From NCBI GenBank assembly GCA_002449575.1, contig DJXC01000106.1, positions 1 through 16,060 on the forward strand: a stretch of 16,060 nt of DNA, read 5' to 3'. A program made the translations under genes and the position numbers. Of this stretch, positions 1-8,065 are shown piece after piece. The notes below the pieces were generated by a model that saw only the letters and a list, made by a program, of their open reading frames with translations, was not told where the DNA came from and made no database searches. The first letter of the stretch is position 1. The number at the start of each line of letters is the position of its first letter. This DNA is from Ruminococcus sp. UBA7014 (GTDB taxonomy: Bacteria > Bacillota > Clostridia > Oscillospirales > Ruminococcaceae).

Positions 1-480
1 ATTATGATTTCTGAAAGCGATAATGATGCCTGCAATACACTTGTCACAAGGCTCGGTAATGGTGACCCTGATGAAGGTATGAATTTGATTAATGCTTTCT
101 GTCAGGCACACGGCTTTTATGATTCGCAAATCAACAGACTGATGCTTGTTTCTAACGGCAAAGAAAATTATACAACTACAGCAGACTGCTGTAATTTTCT
201 GAAAGCCTGTTATCAAAATACCCTGGAAGGTTCTCAGCAGATTATCGGCTTTATGAAAAATCAAACACTTCGCAGCAAAATTCCTGCCGGAATTCCGGAT
301 GATACTATTGTGGCAAACAAAACCGGTTCGCTTTCTCATGTGGAAAATGATGCTGCTATTGTCTATGCAGAATCTGGTGTTTACTTTATGTGTGTCATTA
401 CTAACAATCTCAGTGACAGTGCAGAAGCAAGAAAAGCTATCGCTAAGGCATCTGAAATTGTTTATCAATCTATGCAATAA
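1..480 (+). CDS. Serine hydrolase, class A beta-lactamase/transpeptidase fold (3' part, truncated by window edge)
   Basis: The reading frame is already open at base 1, so the ATG at 4 is probably internal and about the first half of the gene, including the expected S-x-x-K, is missing. The visible part starts at the S-D-N motif (codons at 16-24) and carries the K-T-G-S motif (codons from 319). These are the second and third active-site boxes of the class A beta-lactamase/penicillin-recognising fold. An N-Y-T-T-x-x-D stretch matches the segment that follows the omega loop in that family. No E-x-x-L-N omega-loop motif, which true class A beta-lactamases use for deacylation, is visible. It is therefore more likely a beta-lactamase-like cell-wall or serine hydrolase than a resistance enzyme. 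The product is probably exported, but the signal peptide is outside the window. A 41-nt gap separates it from the next gene on the same strand, and I see no terminator there. Confidence 0.8.
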   Translation: MMISESDNDACNTLVTRLGNGDPDEGMNLINAFCQAHGFYDSQINRLMLVSNGKENYTTTADCCNFLKACYQNTLEGSQQIIGFMKNQTLRSKIPAGIPDDTIVANKTGSLSHVENDAAIVYAESGVYFMCVITNNLSDSAEARKAIAKASEIVYQSMQ

Positions 481-504
481 TATTTTAAAATCATGATAAT
501 TCAG

Positions 505-513
505 AACGGAGGT
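505..513 (+). promoter_or_regulatory. Ribosome-binding site for the 522 gene
   Basis: The run AACGGAGGT has its GGAGG core at 508-512, 9 nt before the ATG at 522. A second ATG follows directly at 525, but the spacing favours 522. Confidence 0.7.
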
Positions 514-521
514 TTCTATTT

Positions 522-3110
522 ATGATGTCCAAAATCAAAAAAACAACAGCATTTCTGACCGCATTCCTGTTATCAGCAGAAGCTGTTCCGGCAGCCATTC
601 CCACAAAGGCGGAAAATTCCGGAAAGCTGGATTCTTCCAAATTTCAAATCTATGATGAAAATCTGGTTTATCTCGGCGCAGATTATCTCAATTCTGCTGA
701 TGTTCTTTTTGATGAGCCGGATTATGCGCCGGAATCTCCCGAAAATACAAGCGTTTCTCCTGAACTCTGGGAAAAAACCACTAAAAATAAAAACTGGAAA
801 CCAAATCTTCAGTCAGAATTCGGAGAAGATACTTTCTTTATCGACCTCGGCGCAAATTATGTTATCACGGGTATCTGTTTTTTAGATACTAACGGTGTAC
901 AGACGTGGACAGTTCAGGACGGAGAACCTTTCAACTGGAACGAAATCGGCAGCTTTGAGACTGACTGGTATATCGCATGGCGGGGACTTACTTTTGAAAA
1001 TCCCCGTGAAACCAGATATTTAAGATTTACTACTCCCTGCGGTGACAGTGGTGTGAGTGAATTAGCAATCTATGGCTATCAGGTTTCTGCATTATCTGAC
1101 AGTCAGCGAGCGGATACTGCCCCCTCTCCTGCCGCCCTTCCGAAAACAAATCTGTCCGCCGGACAGCGAATCGGCTTCAATGCTTTCATTGATGACCCTA
1201 TGTCCGCCATGATGGCTGGCGGCAATATCCGGGAATATCATAATTTCAACTGGCTCTATGACGATAATGGAAAAGTGAAATTCACGCAGGGAACATGGGG
1301 CGATATGGACAGTTATTATTCAGCCCTCAAAGCACAGAATATCAGCGTGATTCCCTGCTTCCAAGCCGGCAGTACTTATATTTCCGGAGAAAAGCCGCCT
1401 GAAATTCCTGTTCCGTCCGGTGCAGATACCCTCGACCCGGCAAGCTATGCCCTTCATGCACAGGCGTTCTATCAGATTGCTGCACGTTACGGCAATCATC
1501 AGGATATTGATATTTCTACTCTGCATGTTTCTGATAATTCTGAAATAAAAACAGGTCTGAATCTTCTGAACGCTCTCGAAAATTCCAATGAGCCTAATAA
1601 AACATGGAGCGGAAAAGCGAACTTCTTCTCCCCTTATGAATTGGCTGCTATGTGTTCCGCTGATTATGACGGTCACGAAGGTACTATTCCCAATGCCGGT
1701 GTCAAGACTGCTGACCCTGATTTTAAACTTGCTATGGGCGGCATGTTAAATACTGCTTCTTTCCTTGAATATCTTGATGAAATGAAACTCTGGTTCAGTT
1801 ATCACAGAACAGATAAAAAATTTGCTGTGGATATTATCAATATCCATATGGGTCCAGACACTTATAACCCTGAAGATTCCAGTTTTACAGAAAGAGTCAG
1901 ACAAATTCAGCACTGGATTGACAAAAATGCACCCGGTACTGAACTCTGGATTTCTGAATTTGAAGTCCCTATGACTGACTGTGAAGTCGAAGGCACAGAC
2001 AATCATGATAATGATTTGTATCAGTTAAGATACGCTCAGAGAGTTGCAAGAACTTACCTGATGAGCATTGGCGCAGGTGTGGACAGAATGACAAAATTTC
2101 AGCTCCGTGACGAAGGCGAAGGTGTCTATTATAATTCCGGTCTGACTACCGGAAAAGGTGAATGGAGTAAAAAACTTGCATGGTACTATACTGCCGGTAT
2201 GACAGCTATACTCAAAAATGCCGATTTTATCAAAGATAATTCTACAGATACCGTAAAAGATTATGTTTTCAGTGACAGAATCACAGGTGATGAAATTCAT
2301 TGTCTCTGGTCGCCTACTTCCGAAGATAAGATAATTCAAAATTATGCGCTTTCCGCCGGAACTTCCGGTTATGCCTATCAAACAGAGTTAGGCACTTATG
2401 CAGAGGGGGTCACTTCTGAATTAAAAATCGACAATCAGAAAATTTTACTTGATGTCTCTGAAACTCCTGTATTCGTCAGATTCTCCGGTTCAGCACAGAA
2501 CATCATCAACGGCAAGGGAAAATATATCGCTCCGGCTTCTCTTGAAGTCACAGACGAAAATAAACCTGACCAGTTTAAACGAATGTTCGATGAACCTGAC
2601 TCTATGCCGGAATTTGTCTACAGCGATACAGGCACGCTCAAAACTCCGGAAACAAATGTCAATGCTTCCAATATTACCGGAATTGTCAAGTTTGATAAAA
2701 AATATATCCTTACCGGATTCGGTATTTTCGATACGTTCGGCACAGGCAGTATTGAAATCTATGATGATGCTACCAACACACTTCTCTGGTCGAATGATTT
2801 AGGCTCTTACATGTCCAGAAATATCGAACTGACTGCCGACAGTATTCCAGTCGATACGCTCAGAATCGTCAAGGGCGGCGGAGATTTCAACGAACTGGCT
2901 TTCTACGGCTATCCTGCACCGGAAGTTTCTGAAATTGAAATGGATGTCACCAATGACGGCAATTTCAATCTGCTTGATGTTATCGCCCTCCAGAAATGGC
3001 TTCTCTCCGGAAAGTCTATGGCAAATCCGTCCGCTTCCGATGTCAATCATGATAATATCGTCAATATCTATGACTGGATTTTCATGAAAAAAGCTTTACT
3101 GAAAAAATAA
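522..3110 (+). CDS. Secreted dockerin protein: discoidin-like modules around a probable clan GH-A glycoside hydrolase domain
   Basis: The 862-residue precursor starts with a signal peptide (lysines, then a hydrophobic stretch to about residue 25). Residues 60-188 look like an F5/8-type C (discoidin/carbohydrate-binding) beta-sandwich ending in E-L-A-I-Y-G-Y. Residues 213-575 look like a (beta/alpha)8 barrel. L-E-N-S-N-E-P-N places a likely acid/base at E357, and E-L-W-I-S-E-F-E places a likely nucleophile at E479, the usual strand 4 and strand 7 arrangement of clan GH-A. S-A-D-Y-D-G-H at 379-385 is another distinctive motif. A small beta domain (about 590-665) and a second discoidin-like module (about 689-803, again ending E-L-A-F-Y-G-Y) follow. 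Residues 808-862 are a type I dockerin with two D-x-x-x-D calcium loops, so the enzyme should dock into a cellulosome. I cannot assign the GH family or substrate. It is probably co-transcribed with the esterase downstream. Confidence 0.82.
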   Translation: MMSKIKKTTAFLTAFLLSAEAVPAAIPTKAENSGKLDSSKFQIYDENLVYLGADYLNSADVLFDEPDYAPESPENTSVSPELWEKTTKNKNWKPNLQSEFGEDTFFIDLGANYVITGICFLDTNGVQTWTVQDGEPFNWNEIGSFETDWYIAWRGLTFENPRETRYLRFTTPCGDSGVSELAIYGYQVSALSDSQRADTAPSPAALPKTNLSAGQRIGFNAFIDDPMSAMMAGGNIREYHNFNWLYDDNGKVKFTQGTWGDMDSYYSALKAQNISVIPCFQAGSTYISGEKPPEIPVPSGADTLDPASYALHAQAFYQIAARYGNHQDIDISTLHVSDNSEIKTGLNLLNALENSNEPNKTWSGKANFFSPYELAAMCSADYDGHEGTIPNAGVKTADPDFKLAMGGMLNTASFLEYLDEMKLWFSYHRTDKKFAVDIINIHMGPDTYNPEDSSFTERVRQIQHWIDKNAPGTELWISEFEVPMTDCEVEGTDNHDNDLYQLRYAQRVARTYLMSIGAGVDRMTKFQLRDEGEGVYYNSGLTTGKGEWSKKLAWYYTAGMTAILKNADFIKDNSTDTVKDYVFSDRITGDEIHCLWSPTSEDKIIQNYALSAGTSGYAYQTELGTYAEGVTSELKIDNQKILLDVSETPVFVRFSGSAQNIINGKGKYIAPASLEVTDENKPDQFKRMFDEPDSMPEFVYSDTGTLKTPETNVNASNITGIVKFDKKYILTGFGIFDTFGTGSIEIYDDATNTLLWSNDLGSYMSRNIELTADSIPVDTLRIVKGGGDFNELAFYGYPAPEVSEIEMDVTNDGNFNLLDVIALQKWLLSGKSMANPSASDVNHDNIVNIYDWIFMKKALLKK

Positions 3111-3131
3111 ATTCTGATTGCTTTCAGAATT
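3110..3131 (+). other. Intercistronic hairpin between the two dockerin genes
   Basis: AATTCTGA (3110-3117) pairs with TCAGAATT (3124-3131) around a 6-nt loop, starting in the stop codon of the upstream gene. No T-run follows, so this is more likely an RNA-stabilising or processing hairpin than a terminator. Confidence 0.45.
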
Positions 3132-3161
3132 GAAAATCAATTTATTAAAGGGGAATTTTGT

Positions 3162-4457
3162 ATGAAAAAGAAAATGTTAGCTGTCATGACAAGCGGTCTG
3201 ATGATTGCCGCTCTGCCGATGAGTCTGCCCGCTTCCGCTGCCGTCAAGCCGAATCCTGTTATCAGCCGGAACTGTCCGGCATATTCCGGAACAAATCCGG
3301 CTACTGCAACTGCCGGAAATGATGAGCATTATTTCTCATTCTGGCAGGGGGCTGCGCCTGATGATTATTTAGCTTATGACCTCTCCGGCATTCCTGAAGA
3401 AAACCGGAAAATGATTGATGCTGTCTGGTATAATACCAGTGCTTATGATGTTATTGGTCTGTATATCAACCGGAATCAAGAACCTTCTGACTATACTATC
3501 GAAATCAACGCTGCTCCCGGCGGCGACTATCCTGAAAATGGCTGGGAAATTGTCGAAACTGTTACCGGAAATACCCTCAGTTCCCGTCAGCATATTGTCA
3601 ATTTTGAGGGCTATAACTGGATTCGCCTGCATATCACCGGAGTCGATGAGAAAACAGAAGGCAGTTGTATGGTCAATTTTGATATTCATGACGTTTCGGA
3701 CGGTGTCACAGACAGCTGGATTTTCTATGGCGATTCTATCACCGCCGGCGGCATGAATAACTGCTTCGGAACAGGTTTTGCAACTTATATCAACAGACTG
3801 GATGCAAACTATTTTCCCATTCAGGAAAACGGCGGTATTGGCGGTATCACCAGCACAGACGGTTTGAACAATATCGACAGATGGCTTTCGGTCTTTCCGG
3901 GCAGATATGTCAGCATTGCTTACGGTACTAACGATGCTTGGGGCAATCAGTCCGGCGCACAGAAATATTATGAAAATACGGTTGCTATGATTCAGAAAGT
4001 ACTCAATGCCGGAAAAATTCCGGTTCTGCCGAAAATCCCTCATGCAGAAGAACCCGGCGTTGCTAATTATCTTGACGACTACAATGCTATGATTGACAGA
4101 ATCTATGAAGAATTTCCGGAAGTCATCAAAGGTCCTGACTTTAACACTATCATGCAGGAACATCCGGAATATTTAAGTTCTGATGGTGTTCACCCCAACA
4201 GTGAAGGCTATGAAGAAATGCGCCGTATCTGGGCGGAAACGATGTATCAGAATGTCTATACTGCCGATTCCGGAAATACTTCCGTCAAAGGTGATGTGAA
4301 TCAGGACGGCGTTTGCAGTATTCTGGATGTGATTCAATTACAGAAATATCTCCTCGGCAAGGAAAAACTGCAAAACGGGAATGCTGCTGACCTGTCAGAA
4401 GATAATCTTATCAATATCTATGATTTTATCCTGCTGAAAAAATTACTACTTTCCTGA
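3162..4457 (+). CDS. Secreted SGNH/GDSL carbohydrate esterase with dockerin
   Basis: This 431-residue precursor has a signal peptide ending near A-S-A-A (residue 27). Residues 30-185 form a beta-rich N-terminal domain of the jelly-roll kind seen in two-domain acetyl esterases. Residues 186-365 are an SGNH hydrolase: Y-G-D-S-I-T (catalytic S192), a glycine-rich block II (G-G-I-G-G-I), Y-G-T-N-D (oxyanion N257), and D-G-V-H-P-N (D341 and H344). Residues 378-431 are a type I dockerin closely like that of the preceding gene (both end in N-I-Y-D followed by a Lys/Leu-rich helix). The probable role is removal of acetyl groups from plant polysaccharide in a cellulosome. The order of domains recalls carbohydrate esterase family 2, but CE3 or an unclassified family is possible. 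The start is set by AAAGGGGAA at 3147-3155. The 51-nt gap and the shared dockerin type suggest an operon with the putative glycosidase. Confidence 0.88.
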   Translation: MKKKMLAVMTSGLMIAALPMSLPASAAVKPNPVISRNCPAYSGTNPATATAGNDEHYFSFWQGAAPDDYLAYDLSGIPEENRKMIDAVWYNTSAYDVIGLYINRNQEPSDYTIEINAAPGGDYPENGWEIVETVTGNTLSSRQHIVNFEGYNWIRLHITGVDEKTEGSCMVNFDIHDVSDGVTDSWIFYGDSITAGGMNNCFGTGFATYINRLDANYFPIQENGGIGGITSTDGLNNIDRWLSVFPGRYVSIAYGTNDAWGNQSGAQKYYENTVAMIQKVLNAGKIPVLPKIPHAEEPGVANYLDDYNAMIDRIYEEFPEVIKGPDFNTIMQEHPEYLSSDGVHPNSEGYEEMRRIWAETMYQNVYTADSGNTSVKGDVNQDGVCSILDVIQLQKYLLGKEKLQNGNAADLSEDNLINIYDFILLKKLLLS

Positions 4458-4507
4458 AAGGCTGCATGTCATGACAACTGCTTTACATGATATGTTCTGA
4501 CACAGAC

Positions 4508-4549
4508 AAAAACTCTGCAAACAGCATCAACTGTTTGCAGAGCCTTTTT
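4508..4549. terminator. Bidirectional intrinsic terminator between convergent genes
   Basis: A perfect 12-bp stem, CTCTGCAAACAG (4513-4524) with CTGTTTGCAGAG (4531-4542), has a 6-nt loop. T5 follows on the plus strand (4545-4549), and A5 precedes it (4508-4512), giving a T5 on the minus strand. It therefore serves both the esterase gene and the leftward lipoprotein gene. Confidence 0.93.
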
Positions 4550-4563
4550 ACAGCATAATAGAA

Positions 4564-5169
4564 TCAGTCAAAATCATACAAACCGGAATATAATTCTGCC
4601 TTTGCAATTCCGGAGAAAATTACTTCTGTTTCCTGATTGCAAAATAGAATCTCAAAATCTGCAACATATTCTGTATCTTCGATTCTGGCAGTATATTTTG
4701 ATACGGTACTGCTGTTATCAAGAGATTTTACAGAAATCATCCTGAAATCTGTCAGAGAAATTTCAGAAAGATTCAAATTTTGCAGGATTTCTCCGGCTTC
4801 CTGATAAGCCTCACTTTGAAACGTTTCTGCTAATACTTCTTCTGTAATAGAAGTATCAGCAAATTCTGTCTGCTGTGTGCCTGCCAGTATTCTCTGAAGC
4901 CGTTCCATATCAAACAACCCCTTGAATACTTCAAAATCCTGATTTCTGACAGCCTGCATCTGTTTTTCGACAGCGGAAAGTGATTCCTCATCAGCAGTCA
5001 CTGGTTTAATATAAGGTGCAGAAACTGTCTCCTGAATAGTTTCAACGATTTCGGCAACGGACTCTGTTTCTATAACAGTTTCCGGAATTATTTCAGACGG
5101 CTTTGTTCTGCAAGCCGCTGTACTCAACAGAACAGAGCATGCACACACCAGAACGATTAATTTTTTCAT
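4564..5169 (-). CDS. Putative lipoprotein of the flotillin operon, function unknown
   Basis: The 201-residue product has a lysine start, a hydrophobic core and L-L-S-T-A-A-C. C20 is therefore a probable lipidation site, although the -3 residue is Thr rather than the usual Leu. A Glu/Thr/Val-rich linker (about 25-60) leads to a mixed alpha/beta domain (about 62-195) that would lie outside the membrane. I do not recognise a family; the size and shape recall small DUF4878/NTF2-like secreted domains, but that is a guess. Its ATG (5169-5167) overlaps the flotillin stop as ATGA, which implies translational coupling with flotillin. It is the last gene of a five-gene operon, closed by the terminator at 4508-4549. 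Confidence 0.8.
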   Translation of the reverse strand: MKKLIVLVCACSVLLSTAACRTKPSEIIPETVIETESVAEIVETIQETVSAPYIKPVTADEESLSAVEKQMQAVRNQDFEVFKGLFDMERLQRILAGTQQTEFADTSITEEVLAETFQSEAYQEAGEILQNLNLSEISLTDFRMISVKSLDNSSTVSKYTARIEDTEYVADFEILFCNQETEVIFSGIAKAELYSGLYDFD

Positions 5170-6737
5170 GTCAAATCTTCCAGATTGATTCCGTCATCTT
5201 TGGGAAGAATATTATAATTCACTCTGGAACGATTTCTTGCTTCTGTCTCTTCCTGAATACGCTGTCCCCATTCGGAAACTTCCGGCTGTACAGTTTCTTC
5301 CTGTACGGAAGTTTCTTCTGTTTCTTCTTCGGCAATTTCATCAGAAACAGCCGGATTTTCAACGCTTTCCGTTTCCGGGTGCTGTTTGCCGAGCAGGTCA
5401 GGCAGTTCCATTCCTGCCTGTCTGAACAGTTCATTCAGAGGCGGTACAGACTGCATCATACCAGAAATAAAATCTGCTGTAGAGGTTTTGCCATCTGCAC
5501 CCTTGCCGGAATCCCAGACAGTAATTTTATCAATCTTAATATTCTTGATAGCTTCTACCTGAATAGATACCAAATCTTCAATCTTTTCTGCAATCAGGAG
5601 TTTTACAGCGGCATTGGCATCACCATTAGCGGCTTCGACAATTTTTTTCATACCTTCCGCCTGACGAGTCAGAATTTCCTGCTGACCTTTTGCTTCTGCC
5701 TGCATCTTTGCAAAGATAGCATCTGCTTCACCACGGGCTTTTCTTCTGGTAACTTCGGCTTCGGCTTCGGCGGCGATTTCTGCCTGTTCCTTAGCGATTT
5801 CTGCCTTAACAATGACATCGGCTTTCTGGGTAGCTTTTTCGAGTTCAGCACGGGTCATTTCTGCTTCCTGCTGTGCTGCATAGGCTTCCTGTTTTGCCTT
5901 AGCTGACTGTACAGCTTCGGCAGCGGTTGCCTGACGGAGTGCTTCGGCTTCACGTTCACGGCGAACAGCTTCGGACTGTGCAACGGCAACTTTTGCTTTG
6001 TTTTCGCCTTCGATAGCGGCAGCATTTGCAGCAGATACCTGTACACGCTGTTCCTGCTGTGCATTTGCCTGACCGATTTCACCATCACGATTCTTTTCAG
6101 CCACGCTCTTTTTCGCATCGTTGACAGCCTTTGCAGCGGCTTCTTTACCGAGTGCCTCTAAGTAACCGGATTCATCTGTAATATCTGTTACATTGACGTT
6201 AATCAAACGCAGACCGATTTTTTTCAGTTCGATTTCAACATTCTTGGAAATTGCAACTAAGAATTTATCTCTGTCAGCGTTGATTTCTTCAATGTCCATA
6301 GTAGCAATAATCAGTCGCAGCTGACCGAAAATAATATCTCTTGCAAGTTCCTGAATTTCAATCAGTTTCAGTCCCAGCAGACGTTCTGCAGCATTCTGCA
6401 TGACACCCGGTTCGGTAGAAATACCAACAGTAAATCTTGACGGCACGTTGATTCTAATATTCTGCTTGGAAAGTGCATTTTTCAAGTCAACGTTCATGGA
6501 AATCGGGGTCAAATCCAAATACTGATAAGACTGGATTACCGGAACAATAAATGCTGCACCGCCGTGAATACATTTTGCACTGCGTGGCTGACCAAATTCA
6601 TCTGTACCAACTTTACCATAGATAACCAGAATCTTATCAGACGGGCATTTTCTGTAACGTGACAGAATCGCAATCAAGCTGGCGAATAAAATCACCACAA
6701 TTACACAAATGACAAGTACTACACCAAAGTTTTCCAT
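5166..6737 (-). CDS. floT: Flotillin-like SPFH-domain membrane scaffold protein (FloT type)
   Basis: This 523-residue protein has one N-terminal membrane segment (residues 5-26) and an SPFH/band 7 domain (about 30-200, with the Y-L-D-L-T-P and Q-N-I-R-I-N-V-P region). A long Ala/Glu/Lys/Gln-rich coiled coil (about 200-365) with E-A-E/Q-A-K flotillin repeats follows, then a C-terminal flotillin region (about 370-445). Flotillins oligomerise at the inner membrane face and organise functional membrane microdomains. An acidic Glu/Thr-rich tail (about 455-500) ending in a basic and then neutral stretch extends beyond the core and looks lineage-specific. A leftward gene for an NfeD-type partner lies upstream in the same operon, the classical flotillin pairing. 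The gene sits 11 nt after the small membrane protein gene and overlaps the lipoprotein gene by 4 nt. The large plus-strand open frame at 5103-5906 is only the shadow of its coiled coil. Confidence 0.93.
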   Translation of the reverse strand: MENFGVVLVICVIVVILFASLIAILSRYRKCPSDKILVIYGKVGTDEFGQPRSAKCIHGGAAFIVPVIQSYQYLDLTPISMNVDLKNALSKQNIRINVPSRFTVGISTEPGVMQNAAERLLGLKLIEIQELARDIIFGQLRLIIATMDIEEINADRDKFLVAISKNVEIELKKIGLRLINVNVTDITDESGYLEALGKEAAAKAVNDAKKSVAEKNRDGEIGQANAQQEQRVQVSAANAAAIEGENKAKVAVAQSEAVRREREAEALRQATAAEAVQSAKAKQEAYAAQQEAEMTRAELEKATQKADVIVKAEIAKEQAEIAAEAEAEVTRRKARGEADAIFAKMQAEAKGQQEILTRQAEGMKKIVEAANGDANAAVKLLIAEKIEDLVSIQVEAIKNIKIDKITVWDSGKGADGKTSTADFISGMMQSVPPLNELFRQAGMELPDLLGKQHPETESVENPAVSDEIAEEETEETSVQEETVQPEVSEWGQRIQEETEARNRSRVNYNILPKDDGINLEDLT

Positions 6738-6748
6738 AATAATTCTCC

Positions 6749-6988
6749 TTACTTAATAAAAAAATAGTTTATGATAATACAAATACCAAAAAACAACATT
6801 CCCACTCCGCCAATGATGGCAACCGGGTCATATTTTTCCATCTCTTCCGGGGTTACTTTATGGCACTGACTGAGCATTAAAGCCCCTACCGGAATACAAA
6901 TTACTGCTCCCAGAATCCGTGTGTCAAGCATCATCAGAAGCAATATCACAAGGGTCACAATAGGCGGAATTGATGAATGATGATACAT
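6749..6988 (-). CDS. Small integral membrane protein, unknown function
   Basis: The 79-residue product is almost entirely hydrophobic, with segments at about 8-20, 25-42 and 57-77. A short polar loop in the middle carries K-V-T-P-E-E-M-E-K-Y. It probably has two or three membrane passes. AAGGAGT lies a few bases before the ATG. It is tucked between the anchored protein gene (14-nt gap) and flotillin (11-nt gap), so co-translation and a role in the flotillin complex are reasonable inferences. I recognise no family. Confidence 0.75.
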   Translation of the reverse strand: MYHHSSIPPIVTLVILLLMMLDTRILGAVICIPVGALMLSQCHKVTPEEMEKYDPVAIIGGVGMLFFGICIIINYFFIK

Positions 6989-7002
6989 AATTTTTTCACT
7001 CC

Positions 7003-8028
7003 TTACACTGTATAAGGCTTTCCGTCCAGAATCAGAACTGTTTTTCCATCACCATCAAGATAGACTGTCTGTGTTTCGCCGTCCGGATTATCCATCTGTG
7101 AAAAGGTCACTTCCCAGAACCGAAAATTTACATCATCTTCACCGATAACAAAATCAGAACGGAATGTTGCTTCAGAATAAGGAATTTTGACTTCATTCTT
7201 CGCCCGAAAATATGCATCATCTATTGAGCGGATTTTGTCACATGCAGTCTGATTCACAAAATGTTCTGTATCCGCTGACAGATTATCATAACTTATCTGA
7301 TAGAAATTGAAACCTTCAAATGCCTGTTCGATAAAAACAGTTCTGTTTTCTTCTGTATGATAATCATGAGAACACCAGCTTTCCTGCGGATTGAATATCC
7401 TCAAAGATTCCTGATTTTCGTCCCGTTCTGTATAAAACAGCCTGATTTCATCATTTTCCGAAATGACTTCCGGCTTTGTTTTGCTGATATCACTCCATAT
7501 TTCTTCGTCCCATGCATCATTGACTGCCCATAGATACAAATCCTCCTGTACTTCCGGAACAGTCAGCCGATATAGCTTTACATACTCTGAACCAGATGTT
7601 ATTTTTTCAATTTTCTGAGATTTCAGTTTCAGTTTTCTGGAAATTTCCGGTACTTCCTGCGGAACTGTATCAAATTCTTCATTATCAAGATAATAATTCA
7701 GAAATTCTGCATTCTGAAAGTACAATGTTTTATAGTCCAGCCCCTCATGTTCCTGCAAGATGAGAGAAACTCTGTTTCCGTCCTGCCAGATATATGGTTC
7801 AGCAGTGGTAAAATCATCATCTCTGACTGTTCCGTCTTCGTTGAAAATATACCAGTGATAGAGCGTCTGTCCCTGATAGTTCATCTTGTAGACTGCGCCG
7901 AAGTCGGTATCTGAACCAACCCGGAAACCGGCAATGTCTTTCACCACAGAAAACAAAGCTATCAATAAGATGGGTATCAGCAACGATAAAACTTTCACAA
8001 CCGGATGGGTTTTTCTGCGTGTTTTCAT
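7003..8028 (-). CDS. Membrane-anchored extracytoplasmic protein, unknown function
   Basis: The 341-residue product has a basic N-terminus and a single hydrophobic anchor (about residues 10-30, V-V-K-V-L-S-L-L-I-P-I-L-L-I-A-L-F) with no lipobox or clear signal-peptidase site. The rest should lie outside the cell. It is rich in Asp/Glu/Tyr/Phe and beta-strand-like. The last 60 residues (F-R-F-W-E-V-T-F and V-Y-L-D-G-D-G-K-T-V) resemble a PepSY/YpeB-like C-terminal repeat, but the match is too weak to name. The start has a GAGGT ribosome-binding site. It is 37 nt after nfeD and 14 nt before the small membrane protein gene. Its place inside the flotillin/NfeD operon is the main clue to function. 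Confidence 0.72.
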   Translation of the reverse strand: MKTRRKTHPVVKVLSLLIPILLIALFSVVKDIAGFRVGSDTDFGAVYKMNYQGQTLYHWYIFNEDGTVRDDDFTTAEPYIWQDGNRVSLILQEHEGLDYKTLYFQNAEFLNYYLDNEEFDTVPQEVPEISRKLKLKSQKIEKITSGSEYVKLYRLTVPEVQEDLYLWAVNDAWDEEIWSDISKTKPEVISENDEIRLFYTERDENQESLRIFNPQESWCSHDYHTEENRTVFIEQAFEGFNFYQISYDNLSADTEHFVNQTACDKIRSIDDAYFRAKNEVKIPYSEATFRSDFVIGEDDVNFRFWEVTFSQMDNPDGETQTVYLDGDGKTVLILDGKPYTV

Positions 8029-8065
8029 GTCCGTTTACCTCGTTTGCAAGTATCACTATACAGTA

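Noticed and set aside
3369..4163. 264-codon minus-strand frame opposite the esterase
   Set aside because: It is a shadow of a clear SGNH-dockerin gene with all catalytic motifs; the minus-strand protein has no recognisable features.
4467..4476. 10-bp palindrome TGTCATGACA after the esterase gene
   Set aside because: It sits between a stop codon and a terminator with no promoter nearby, so there is no role to propose.
5103..5906. 267-codon plus-strand open frame rich in Phe, Cys and Leu
   Set aside because: It lies antisense to the flotillin coiled coil; the repeated Ala/Glu/Lys codons create an open frame on the other strand. No suitable ribosome-binding site, and the composition is implausible.
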